A stretch of 64,000 nucleotides of DNA from Rostratula benghalensis (lineage: Eukaryota > Chordata > Aves > Charadriiformes > Rostratulidae), in contig VXAI01000244.1 of the NCBI GenBank assembly GCA_013399305.1, positions 1,099,133 to 1,163,132 of the forward strand, in the 5' to 3' direction. Positions 26,101 through 39,008 of this stretch are shown piece after piece (positions within the stretch are counted from its first letter, which is position 1; every line of letters starts with the position of its first letter). The position numbers and the translations under genes were made by a program. A model generated the notes under the pieces. That model made no database searches. It was not told the origin of the DNA and saw nothing but the letters and a program-made list of their open reading frames with translations.

Positions 26101-28339
26101 GCCCATGCCGTGATGCACAGATGTGCAGTGAAAGTTTCAAAGCGTGCACTGGTTGTATGACTGTGCATACATAATATTGAGAAAACCCTCCAGCTTCCTG
26201 GTTCCACTGTCAAAAACTGAAACCCGCTTTAAGGGATGTTTTGTCTTCAACCTTTCTGCTTTCCATCTTAATCTTTGCACTCGAATTAAAGATGAGAGCT
26301 CACAGAAAGAAACTCCGAGCTCCCTGATGAATGGGTGCCTTTTAAAAGAATCTCCAGAGCCCTTTACTCACGTCATCGGGCTATAAACAAACCTATAGGA
26401 ACACCAGTAGTTAACTGGTGAAGCCCTGGACTAGGTTCCCTGACTGTAAAAAAAATGGTACAGTCCCCTTTATCAGGTGTCTTTAACAGGGGTCAACCAA
26501 ACACTCATGTAGAGTAGCAAAGAGATGTTTTTCCCCTGACTTGGAGTAGAGGAAAAGATGATACAAGAACCTTTCCAGCCTTAATATTCTGTGTTTAACA
26601 TGCTTACCTTAAGCAACAAAAAGATATGGAAATATTGTCCTTTATGTTTGTGGAGGAGGATTAAGTACTTTACAGGGAAACAGCAGGGTGTTCTAAGCAC
26701 TGATAAATATAGGAAATAAATGCAAAGGTAAAAAATTTCATAAGAGAAAAAAACCTAGCAAATTGGCTAAAAACTACTCTAAAAAAAGTTGGCTAGCTAT
26801 GTAGAGAATTATGAAGCAGTCCCTTAGAATAATGTAACCTTTGTGATTACACAGACACATTGAAAAAAATTAACTTGTCCTCCATTGAGAAGCAGACTAC
26901 TGCGTTTTATCTTTGTGGAAATTATTTAACATTTTTTGATTCCATCCAGAAGAGGGCAGCCATATGGAGGGACTTGTCCTTCCTTTGAGGGGAAGATGTG
27001 TGGAAGGTACTATGTAAAGGCGCAGAGCAAGAAATCAAAGTAGCTTTGCAATTACATTTCTTATTTGCCATATGGATATGCTGCTTTGTGAACCTGAAGC
27101 AAGCATATCTTCATATTATATTAAAACTACTAAACAAACCTTAAACTTCTTCCACACAGTACTGAAGATAACAGTGGCTTCAGAGCAAGACTGTTTCTTA
27201 GAGGTCGTGTGCATTTAAAATTGCCTGACGTATCCTTAAGAAAATTGCAGCACAAAATGCTTGATGCAAGTGCTAAAATTACCTTCCTGGTTTGCCAGAA
27301 TTATGCAGATTGCTTTGTTTTTCTAAAACAAAAATGCTTTCTGTATATGATAGCAGTCACAGGCCAAAGTGTGATGTCTTCATTTACACAGCCAGCCATC
27401 AGAGCTTCTGAAAGTTTTGCCTGTAAAACTTGACCTTGATTTGGCCTTAGCTTTATATTTCATTGCAGAAGTGCCAGGCTATTCTTGTGTTGAGCATTTG
27501 TCTTGCTTCATTAGAATATCCTCGGATTAGGACTTTGTGCTGGAAAATTTGAAAGAGCATTATAGTCCATTGTGACTGTAGCCTTTTTTTTTTTTTTTCT
27601 TAAAAGTTATTGCATGCTCGTGTTTAGAATCTCTACAATTGATTTCTTGGCAAGAACTGCCTGTTTTTTCTTAAAACTGTGGTCACAAAAGCTTTTTTAG
27701 ACACAGTAATGATTAATCTACTGTACTCATACTTAATCTGTATCACGAGGACTTATTTCTGTCATGAAGAAATCCTCCTCTTGTACCTTATTCTTGTACC
27801 TCTTGAGTTTACACCAGCAGGCTGATACAAGCAAGAAGCAAGACAAATGTGACAGTCCCTGGGAAAAATCACTAGCTTGTGTTCTTTTTTTATGTTCCCA
27901 CATAACCCAAACAAACATGGTTTCTTGCTTTTGAGTGCCCTGCAGACACACCAGCACTGCACAGACGAATGCCTGATCCCAGGTGGGCTGCTGTGCTCCA
28001 GGCTGAGTGACTGAAAGCATTGCACAGTGGTCATGTTTCTCTTTAGCAGTGGTCTGAACATCAGGTTTAAAGAGAAAAGTCTTGCTACGTGTATGGCTGC
28101 TAACCTTTTGTTCCCCATGAGCTGAGGATTTTCATGCTTTGGTGGGTCACTGCATACGAGATGAGGGACTGATAATGTTAGGCTGAGTAAGTAAAAGATA
28201 CGTTCTGGGATCAGAGAAGCAGCTGCATAAAGAGAAGTTCTGTGGACACAGAACTAATGAATCCTGTTTCTCTACAGATTTCCATCCACTTACTTCTCTG
28301 CCTCTATAATTTCAGGTCTCCCATGATCTCTCTCAGGTC
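26101..28339. other. Upstream flank of NGF, no gene seen
   Basis: AT-rich unique sequence. It holds the CRE-like site near 26370, the CTCF-like motif at 26946 and a T15-type run near 27583. I found no convincing coding exon. Confidence 0.6.
26946..26958 (+). promoter_or_regulatory. CTCF-like motif, forward orientation
   Basis: CCAGAAGAGGGCA fits the CTCF core CCA(G/C)NAG(G/A)(G/T)GGC(A/G). It lies about 1 kb upstream of the inferred NGF promoter. A motif match alone does not prove binding. Confidence 0.45.
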
Positions 28340-29098
28340 TCCCGGGTCCTGCACTTGCGCCACAACAACCCCATGCATCTCTACAGGCTTGGGGAAGCGT
28401 GGCTGGAGCTGTCTGGCAGAAAAGGACCTGGGGGTTCTAATTGTCAAACGGCTGAATATGAGCCAGCAGTGTGCCCAGGTGGCTAAGAAAGCCAATGGCA
28501 TCCTGGCCTGTATTAGAAGTAGTGTGATCAGCAGAAGTAGGAAGGTGATTGTCCCCCTGTACGCAGCACCGGTGAGGCCACACCTCGAGTCTTGTGTCCA
28601 GTTCTGGGCACCTCAACACCAGAGAGATCTCAAGGTGCTGGAGCGAGTGCAGAGGAGGGCAGCGGAGCTGGTGAAGGCCTGGAGAATAAATCTTATGAAG
28701 AGTGATTGAAGGAGCTGGGACTGTTTAGTTTGTGTAAGAGGAGACTGAGGGGAGACCTCATCGCTCTCTACAACTCCTTGGAAGCACATTGTAGAGAGGT
28801 TGGTGCTGGTCTTTTCTCACAGGTAATTAGTGATAGAAGGAGAGGGAATGGCTTCAAGCTGCTACGGGGTAGATTTAGACTGGACATGAGGAAAAAAATT
28901 CTTCACAGAAAGAGTGGTCAGATGCAGGAATAGGCTGTCCAGGGAGGTGGTTGAGTCACCATCCCTGAATGTGTTTCCGAGTGGTTTAGATGTCGTGTTA
29001 GGGGATACAGTGTAGGGAAGAACTTCGTAGAGTGGGGTTGACGATTGGACTCGATGATCCCAAGGGTCTTTTCCAACCTGAATGATTCTATGATTCTT
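28340..29098 (+). mobile_element. CR1 LINE fragment (ORF2 C-terminal part to 3' end)
   Basis: This copy begins at GGTCCTGCACTTGCGCCACAACAACCCCATGCA and runs 760 bp to the canonical end CCAACCTGAATGATTCTATGATTCT. Its frames carry the post-RT ORF2 region ([40 protein letters not shown], then after a shift [21 protein letters not shown]). Frameshifts and stops make it a dead copy. The 155-codon open frame starting at 28242 is mainly this repeat and not a host gene. Confidence 0.93.
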
Positions 29099-29278
29099 AT
29101 ATGAACATCCTTAAAATCTCCAGTTCTCTCCAAGAGTAAATCAATCCAGTGCATGCCTGAGTACTGCCTTGTAGTGCACTACCATGTTTAAATTCAGGAA
29201 AACAAAAGTGCTCAGACCAAAATGAAGAGCAGCAAGGTTGAGAGTGGTGACTATGGGTAAAATGACCTTTAAAAGGTA

Positions 29279-29328
29279 GATGACCTTTGAAGGTCCCTTC
29301 CAGCCCAGATGATTCTATGATCCTATGA
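29279..29328 (+). mobile_element. Isolated CR1 3' tail
   Basis: TGACCTTTGAAGGTCCCTTCCAGCCCAGATGATTCTATGATCCTATG is a CR1 terminus of only about 50 bp. It lies 180 bp after the end of the larger copy and in the same orientation. Confidence 0.85.
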
Positions 29329-32300
29329 AAATATTTTGTGCTTTTCTGACTGCAGAGCTGTCTGTTCTGATGGCCAGGCTGAGCTCAGTGTGGTCCCAAG
29401 CCCCGCAACAGCAACTGTGGATCATCACAGACTTTTCCTCATTAGCACTTCTGTCCAAGAAAGCTGGAAGGTAGAGGAGGCACAATGTATGAAAAAAGTG
29501 TCTTATGTTTGTGTAGTATGTTTAGGATTGTAAGAGAGCTTGAGGACTGTAAGTGGATTCTTCCTGGAGTCACTGTCTTTTGTGCTGCTGAAAGTCTCAG
29601 GGAAGGCGTTTGAGAAGTGGCCGGGCTTTCTGTTTAGAAACAGCACTCTTCAATGAAAAAAGCTGCTCAAAATGATGAAAGTCCTCATTTATTTCTGAAA
29701 TCTTGTGGATTTGGAAGTAATACAGGTGAATACAGCTGCTACTTTTAAAATCTTGGCACTTTAGAGAGGTGTCAGGCCACTGAGAAAGGGGCCCACAGAG
29801 CATCAAACACTTTTCGGAGATCCTGTAACAGTATAGGGAGATGGATAAGCCTAGCAAGTTTTATTTGCTTTAGAGACACTTATTTACGCGTGTGCATGTG
29901 AACAGTTCCATTCAACACTTCCTTGTAATACTAACTCTCTACACCAAAAAGGAAGTATAAAAAATAACCCACTTTCCCTAGCTGTCCTGGAGGTGCTTTG
30001 ATGTGAATGCAGGGAAAGTTCTAAGCATCTCAAAAGAGGCATTCGAAGTGTAAGACAGTGTCTGTTTTACCTAAAAGAATATTTATCATTTCCAGTTTTA
30101 AAATTTTCCAGAAAACAGAACAGAGCTATCTTGTGTAAACTTGTTTGAGAGCTCTCTTCCTAAGGCTAAAGAGATTGTAAGGAGATACTAAACTTTTCCC
30201 TTAATATTCACCTGGAGGAAGCTTATTCATGTTTGGCTGAGTAGAAGTTAACTAAGATGTTGGAAGGAATGATCATAATGTAAATTATCTTCTCATGTTA
30301 TTTACAAAAAATGAAAAAAAATGATAGAGGAATTAAGTGGTTATTTTGTCTTTATTAGTTTGTGTAGCATTACTTTGTAGTATTATGTGTATGGTAGAAG
30401 TTGCTAGAAAAAAGCAGCAGCTCACTTATGGGTCATGAATAAATAGGTCAGACACACAAGTTCATTACTGATGTACTGTAGGACTCAGTCTCCTGTAAAT
30501 ATTTTCTTAACTGTTTCTGTCTCATAGCTTCACAGTTGAGTCGATAATAGATAGAGAATGTAGCTTGGCTGCGTTGGAAAATTGATCTGTACATGATGCA
30601 TTTCCAATACACTGCAATTCAAACCGAACAGTGATTGGAAATGTTCATTTATGGTGAATTATGGAAGTGATTTGCACTAATATTTTCTTTCTCTTTTGGT
30701 TAGTTATATAGTGCACAGTAGAAAGAAACCATCATACTATACATAAAACATGTCAAAAGCCTGAACTTCCTAAAGGTGATAGTTCAAGTGCTGTTACAGA
30801 CAGAGAATATAATTCTAATGGCAGTAAAATATAGACACATCAGATATATGAGGAAAACCTAACATTACACTTCACACTCGGCAGAGATTTTACCTGATAG
30901 TTGTTTGGAAAGATACGTAGTAACTACAAATATGTCTGGAACACACAAAACCTGTTCTTCTGTTGGAATATCTTTTTTATTAATGCTATTGGTTGGCAGT
31001 GAGGCTCAAATGAAAGCGTATATGCTATTTAAAATATTAAAGGAACTATGGATTTTGAAAATCATCCTTTGCGTGTTTATTCCAGGCTTTTCTGTGAGAG
31101 GATAAAAGGCTTTTTGCAGCTTAGTAGCTGCCAAGTTTTTTTCCCAGAACATAGCTTTTCGCACTTGGCTGAACCAGACCCGGGTTGAAGTCCGAATTCT
31201 CCTTGGAAATCATGAAGAGTTTGTCTGTCAGAGTTCACTAGTTGTGGACTTCTGTATGAGTTCTCTCTCCATGGACAAAAGCTCCTTTGAATCAGTTCTA
31301 TAAGGAGCACACGTGGGGTTTGTTGTACCTTTCATATCATCTCCATGACAGGAGCATTTAAAGAACTAACAAAATGCATGCTTCCCCTTGTTTTGGGGTT
31401 GGGGATGTTTTGACTGGTTATATGCTACTAACATTGTACTAGCATTAGTCTTTCTAAGATCCACAGAGTGTGACAGCGGTATCCTTTTTCGCGGGGGTAT
31501 GAGCACTGTCAGTGAAGCTCGTAGCTGTTTAAAGACTGACTCACCTAACATCAGCGTGAAGTGAGAACTGGACATGCCACCTGTGGCAGATGCCCTGAGA
31601 AACCATGGCTTCCAGCATGCTCCGCTGCTTGCTGCAAGGGATTTGGGACCCAAGAGGGGAATTGACTCTGGTGCAGAATGTCTCCTCTCTACCGTGATCT
31701 ATGAAACGGGCCGGATTTTTTCTCTTGCTCTCTGCCGCTCTTCTGCCATGCTTTAATAGAAGCTATGTCTTCTTGTCAAAGTGTGGTTTCATCATGTGTG
31801 CACAATGTGCACTGAGATAATGAGAATAACTTGCCAGGACGGCCATACTTTGCTCATGACCTTTGGAGTTGGCAGCCGCTTAAGAGATTTGGTATCCACA
31901 GGGGATGAGTATTATAATCTCATCCTTTTTGCCATGTTAGTGGGCAAATGACATATCCGAATTTTTCCTTCTTTCAGGCTTGCAGTACTGAATCACCATA
32001 TACAGCAGCAGGTCTCACTAGAGACACAGGTGCATTGGGTACGGTGTGTGTCAGTCTGCCCTACAGGCGATCCCCACAGGGCAGCATGTTGTGCTTGTTC
32101 TTAAGGGATGCTTCTGTGGCCCTGGGTAGCAACTGCTTTTGGAACATCACAGGAATTATAAGCGCTGTCCTGAAGATTAAACGTTTCAGGGTGCCCCTTG
32201 ACCTTCTGTCATAAAGACTACAAGAGAAGTCGGTACTACCAGGGGAGGTTACCTCATTACTTAAATCCTGTGGAGAAGGTGGGAAAAACACTTTGGCGTT

Positions 32301-35300
32301 TAAGTTGCTCATATGGATTTTTTTTTTAAAGTGTAAAATTAGACTGTTTGTTCAACATCTTTTCCTGCTCTTTGGTCTGAACACGGTCATAAGAGGTCCA
32401 GCTTGCTTAGCCCACCTCTTTTTCTGTGAAAGTGCTGCCTATAACTTCTTTGTCAGGGGCACCAGGTTTGCTGAAAGTTTTTTAAGATAATATTTGGGTC
32501 ACAACCGAGGAGACTAAAGTCCCGATGAGCACAATTTCACCAAGCTGTGGAGTTAACTTAAAGAAAAAGTAATTTGGTAAAGTTGGCAATTGCTCTGTGA
32601 TGACAGGTATTATATGGCTGCTTTAAAGTTCATCTAGGATTTGTCTAAGTTCTGGTGCCAGGGCAGGCTTTAGAATATAAGCAAATTTCTTCAAACACTT
32701 ATGCTCTGTAACAGTTTTTAAGCTACCTGTACTTTATGATAAATCAGTTACCATGCTAGAGGCCATACTTTGAGGAGAACCACAGATTGCCTCCCAGTCA
32801 TTCAGTGTTTGAAAAAGAATCCCATTTGCAACATCTGCAGGATTCTCCCCATGTTTCCAAGAAGGAACACGCTTAGGAGTTCCTGTAAAACATGGCTCTC
32901 TGTAGCATTGTTGCATGGCAGCACTTAAAACCAGTACTGTTATTCACCCTTTATGTCAGTGCCCAAAAGCACTAGCTTTTTCAGTCTGTATTCTGTGGTA
33001 AATGTATTGGGTTGGGTGTTTTGTTTAGGTTGGTGGTTTGGGTTTTGTTTTGTTTTTTTCCCCATTAAAACTTTAGGAACAGAAAAGAATGTTTAATGAC
33101 TACAGCAGAATTAGATTAATAAAAAATGTACTTTGTCCCCAGAAGTGCCAATAGGACAATAGGCAATAAGATTTGAACTAGGGATGTTCAAAGCACACTG
33201 CTACCCTAATTCCATTTATATTTGGGTGAACCTGTCATCTGTGAATCTGTCAGCTTCTTTTTTCAACCTACAGGCACTATTTGCTTCCACAGCCTTTTTG
33301 CAGCAACAACGCTTAGAAGTTCCCTACCATGTCTTTACTTTCTTGTAGGTCTTCTGAACAGATCTCACATAAATTTCAGGGAGTATCTACAAGTTTCAGG
33401 GATGTCAGGTTTCTTGAACAGCAGTTCCATATTTACCTTATCCACCAACTTCTTCATTTTACAAGCCTTTATCATGTCCTGTACCACCTTTTTCCTCTGT
33501 AGTTCCCCAGTAAGGCAGCTGTGTCATCATCCTAATCTCTTTACAGGCCCTTCTAGGAACCATTTCTAACTCCATTCTGCACTTTGTGAGACTAGAACTG
33601 CACAGAGACTCAGCAGCTGTCAGGCCGATTCCTAGTTTTTCTGTGGTTCAATTTCTGCAGATGTTGACAAGGCCTTTCTACTTTCACAGTAGTAAGGTAA
33701 GAGCCTGACGGCTTTTTTTCTTCAGGCGTGTGAATTACATCTCAGACTGAACACCAGTCCATCCTACCGAGCACCACTTCACATTACTAAGAGAAGCTAG
33801 TTCTCTCTCTTTTGGAGGGAGACCCTTTTTTTTTAGGGCAGTCATCACCAATAATTTTATAAACTGCCTTTCTCTTACTAGATACCAGAATATGAATATT
33901 ATCTTAAAACACAAGGGTTATCCACTGCATTTATAAATATTCTCTCACTATGTGTGCGTGTAAATGCACACAAAGGAAGACTTTCTGTGACTAGCTGTGA
34001 CTGATCCAGCTTCTGCACTCAGCTGTAGTCTCTTCAGTACTATATAGGGGGGATACAAAGGCTGTAGTAGGAAGTCCTGCTATGAAATTAGGAACACAGG
34101 CTTAACATCAAACTCAGAGTGAAATGTATTTAACTGCTGAGGGTGGGAAATTTTAAAATAGCTTAAAGAATGTGTCAGTTGGGGGAACCCTCCCCTGACA
34201 TCAGAGGACTGAAAGGATGGACTTACTCTTCACCATCTCTGTGTGCAGTATCTTGTCTTTAGTGATAAATCTTAAAGAAGCCCGGAGGGAAAGCTGAAAA
34301 GAAGTGCAAATGATTGCATTAAAACAATGTTTTAAAAGTATTTCATGTCATACATGTCTTCCAGGACCTGAGCTCTGTATTGTGTAACAACAATAGAACT
34401 GGTGAAAGTGTAAAAAGCTGGGACTTCCTGCCAACTTTACAACTTGTCTTCGCTACTAAAAAAGGCAGTAAACTGGGAGGGTATGTCAAAGAGTGAATTG
34501 CTATGCACTTACCCTGTTTCTTGCACTTGTTTTCTACACATCTTTTGAATGCTGTTGGAGACAGAACTCCAGGGCAGAACTACCTTTGGACCGAGCCAGT
34601 GTGGCTTACTTTTATGTGTCCTGGGCTTTCCTGCTTTGTGTGCTACGGTGCGACAACAAGTATTAATGGGGATGTGTGGGAGACTGGGGAATACGAGGCT
34701 TTAAAGAGACATAATGAAAGAGCTGTAATAGAGATGTAGGACACTGCAGAAGATGGGGTGAAGTTGTGATGAGAGGACAGGTGAGATGAGGACAGAGGCA
34801 TTTAGGCGAAGCAGGAGCCTGCTGGTAACCACGAGTCTATATTGGCACAGGGAAAAATTAAAAATGTGCACATTCTGATTTATGGTTTTGTGTGCTGCAC
34901 AGATCTACATAAATAATAGCATTTTCAGTGGACTAACAGGAAGAGGGAGAATCTTGGGGGGGAAAAAACACCTGGTTTTGGGTTGGTTTTTTTTGCCAAA
35001 CCAAGGGAGTGGATCAAGCCTTGAAAATGGGAAAAGCTTTGCTTTTCAGGGACACTTTCTTGCACACCCCCTCCCAGAAAGACTGTGAAGAGGCTCTGTG
35101 GCATTGTTAGTAGACTTGCAATGCTGTAAGGTGAAAGTACGTCTTTGCAAGTCAACCATAGAAATCAAAATGCAGGTTTAAGACATGCAGCTGTAGCATT
35201 AGTTAAAAATGCTCTCTGCATGCACAGGAGGAATCCAAACCAATTTGGGTTTGAAGAAAGCAGGGTTTACTCCAGGACACAATGTGCAGTGTTTGCAGAT

Positions 35301-38300
35301 CGTTGGGCAGCTCAGTCTAGTACAGATCATGCCTTTTTATGGGGACATTCCAGCTCCAAAGAAAGCAAATTCTTCTGAAACACATTGTCTTAGTTAAACT
35401 TTTAATATGTTTTGATATTGCTAGCAGCAGCCTTATATAATGTGATCATGTGGTGCTCAGCAAACAAAAACTTACGCTGCGTGCTGTTGAAGAATTGGAG
35501 ACTATGGATAAAGTGGGTATATTACCAGTATGAGATTTGCACAGTATTTTATACCAGGAATCAATGGGTTAATTACCTTGCCAGCACTCTCTTGGTTCTA
35601 GTGAATTATAGAGTCTTTCAATGAGAATGTGGTTCTGGAAGCAGTGGCAGAAGGCTCATGTTTTGAGTAGATCATCTTGAGCCCATTATGAAACTCATGC
35701 GGGCCCTCTTTGGATGGCAGGAAGGACCCCACTTAGACCAGATGATCCCAAAGCAAGAGGCAGTTACTGGTTCTAACCTGGATATCAATCTTATTCCTCC
35801 TTTCCTTGATGCAATGCAGATGTCATACCCTCTTTCCAAACATCAAGATAAGAATAAAGCAGTCATTGCCATAGAAACAAGTTTTGATTGTCTGTCCTAT
35901 GATTGCCATTTAGGAAACTGTGCAGATAATCGGTTATCACTGAAGGTCCTTATCTCATTTTGTCGTTGTTCTTGTAAACTGAAGGTCCATGCAGTACAAT
36001 CTGTGACGAGACATGGATGTGTCTTGGCACTGTTCTCCTTGTTTGCTGTGATTCCTTTGAAATACTGAACCACGTCATGTTTTAAAACTGTTCTTCATTC
36101 TGCAAGAAGTGAGAGTTGGTATTCTGGGTTTTCCTTTTCTTACTATTCTCCTCAGGACATGCACTTACAATTTTATGTTGCATTTGTCATTCCATAAGCC
36201 TTTCCAAAATCTGTATCATTCTAAATGCAAGCGGTCAGATGGGTAAAGTAGTTCTGCTTGGAAATTAACCTAGGAATTGTAAGTGTAACTACATTAAGAA
36301 CAGAACTCAAACTTCTAAATCTCACGTAATACATATACTTAATGTTTTCTGATAAAGAATAGCTACTAAGGAGTTCTGGGGGTGCAGGGTAATATGGGAT
36401 AGTAACAGTGCCTCCCTTATTCTTCAGCTCTAATCTTGATTTTATACATGCAGCTCTTTAGTGGTCCCTAAGTCCCAAACTTGTAGTCAGAGTGAAAAGT
36501 TGTGTGTGCACCTTTTTTATTCATCGTGTATTTTCTGTTTACGTATGGCCTGTCAGTTCCTTAGCCGCTCGAGCTGTTGAAAAAGTATACAGCACTGTTC
36601 ACACACTGTCCTTTTGGAATTAAACTGTGCCTTTGTGACAGCTCTGCTAAATAAGAAAGGGCATTAGTTAGCTGCTGTTTGCATAGGAGGCTGGAAAATA
36701 GGGAGAATACTGAATTGAAGCTTATCATCCGTAGTCCTGGTTGTTAGTAAATCATCAAGCAATTCATCATCCATGTTTATAAATCTTAGCTCCTACATTC
36801 CTAAAGGCATTCTTCAAGTAAAGCAGGAAAAAAAAAAAAAAAGCAATGCAAGAGTGATGTTCTCAAGGTGGAGGAAAACACTATCACTTGATGGATGCTT
36901 AACTCATGCACGGGGAAGGCAGGGCATGTGAAGACTTTGCCCAGTGTTGAAGTGGAAGCGAACTGTTTCTCTCCATTTTTAAATGTCTCCCTTTCTTTCA
37001 GAATTATATTTATTGTTGTAATGCCTTCAGATGTCTAGCATTTGAAATGTTAGCATGTACATGTTGCATTGATGAGAGACTGCAAACCAAGTTCTAGCCT
37101 GACTGGCAAAGGAAGTATTTATGTAAGAGGTGACTGATGGCAACTTGTCCTACTCTGCTACTCTGTGACTCCTGTGCCCAAAGTGAGTTCTTCAAAACTT
37201 CCAGCTCTCCTAATCTTTTAACCTGCTTGCTGGGAATAAAGAAAATTCTCTTTCCCAACATTCTCCTTTTCACATTGCCCTTATTGCAAACAAGAGCTGC
37301 GTGAAAAGGAGAGAAACCCAAAGCAGAACAAAAAACCAGCCCAACACAACCTTCATTCCAGAGTCAAATTTGCAATGAGAATCTTTGAGTCTATTTTTGT
37401 CCAATTCCATTTGGACAAAACTCAAGAATTTGGTTTTCCCCATTGCTTTACTTTGTACTGTAGTTGACTCTGAAAGCACAGGCTAAAAAACAATGCTGTA
37501 CCACAAAATTCAAGTAAAGCACAGGGTCTAAGCAGGGAGGAGAAATCAATGGGTGGATTATTCTATTAGATCCTGTTCCCATGATCTTCTTATCTTATCC
37601 TGCACTGCTAGAAGAGCTGTTGGGAAGTAGAGTAATTGTAAAATCAGATCAAACTGCTGCATCCTGTTGACACATAGCAGAAAATTGGATCAATAGCATG
37701 AGCCTGTTCTTTGCTTTCGCTCCTAGCAGCTGGACTGCCAAATCCATCTACAATATGGAGGCTAATCTGGTTTTTAATACTCTGCTCTCCCACTATGAAG
37801 TCAAACAACAGTGTCTGAGACAAGCATAAATCAGTGCAGATGCCAGGCTGCTTAGATATATATTTTACTGCTGTTATATGCATCTAGTGACTAAGTCAGA
37901 AATTTGAAACAGAAATGTTTGTCAGTCATGAAATTACCTGTGTGTCCACCAAAAAAGAAAATCTAAGGCAGGAGGGAAACATTCTAAAATGTCAATATTT
38001 AATTTTTAATATTTTCCTGCTTTCATTATATAGTGTCACTTTTCCAGGTAGAACATGAGCAGTATTAAAAACTACCTGTTGGTATAGGGATTTTTCAAAA
38101 AATAGATGGGCAGTCTTCATTTTGAAAAGGCAATGAGCAAAATGTGCTCTTTTTAAAAAAATTCTCTGGTATTCACCAATGACATTAAATTGATTTGTTA
38201 ATGGAAAACTAAATGTATAAGCCTGTATAGGTAGTCCTGAAGCATGGAATTGTCAGAACACTGGAGGAAAAAGGGATTGTGGGTGACTCCCTTCAAAAAG

Positions 38301-38357
38301 CTCACTACTAGAGCAACAGACTTCATAATGTCTTTGGTGTTAAACAAACTGAAACAT
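29329..38357. other. Intergenic DNA, no gene seen
   Basis: Nine kilobases of mostly unique AT-rich sequence. Homopolymer runs are the only repeats I can support (A15 at 36828-36842, GT-rich at about 33005-33058). The open frames (up to 126 codons at 35688) have no recognisable domain and no flanking exon structure. Confidence 0.6.
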
Positions 38358-39008
38358 GCAGGATGACCATGAGCCAGCACTGTGCCCTGGTGGCCAGGAA
38401 GGCCAATGGCATCCTGGGGTGTATTAGAAGGGCTGTGGTCAGTAGGTCAAGAGATGTTCTCCTCCCCCTCTACTCTGCCCTGGTGAGACCCCATCTGGAA
38501 TAGTGTGTCCAGTTCTGGGCCCCTCAGCTCCAGAGGGACAGGGAACTGCTGGAGAGAGTCCAGGGCAGGGCTACAAAGATGCTGAAGGGAGTGGAGCATC
38601 TCCCAGAGGAGGAAAGGCTGAGGGAGCTGGGTCTCTGGAGCTTGGAGAAGAGGAGACTGAGGGGTGACCTCCTGAATGTTTCTAAATCTGGAAAGGGTGA
38701 GTGTCAGGAGGATGGAGCCAGGCTCTTCTCAGGGACAGGCAATGACAGGACAAGGGGCAATGGGTGCAAGCTGGAACACAGGAGGTTCCACTGAAATATG
38801 AGGTAAATCTTCTTCAGGGTGAGGGTGAGGGAACACTGGAAGGGGCTGCCCGGAGAGGTTGTGGAGTCTCCTTCCCTGGAGACATTCAAAACCTGTCTGG
38901 ACACGTTCCTGTGTGACCTGATCTGGGTGTTCCTGCTCTGGCAGGGGGATTGGACTGGATGAGCTTTCAAGGTCCCTTCCAATCCCTGATAGTCTGTGAT
39001 TCTGTGAT
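38358..39008 (+). mobile_element. CR1 LINE fragment, 3' end
   Basis: This 650-bp copy starts at GGATGACCATGAGCCAGCACTGTGCCC and ends GATAGTCTGTGATTCTGTGA. Frames read through [20 protein letters not shown], [14 protein letters not shown] and [34 protein letters not shown] segments. It belongs to the same subfamily as the copy at 12.7 kb: the last 25 bases are the same and differ from the canonical CR1 tail. Confidence 0.93.

Noticed and set aside
28242..28709. 155-codon open frame resembling reverse-transcriptase C-terminal sequence
   Set aside because: It is part of a 5'-truncated, frameshifted CR1 LINE, not a host gene.
35688..36068. 126-codon plus-strand open frame
   Set aside because: No domain or context; a chance-length frame.
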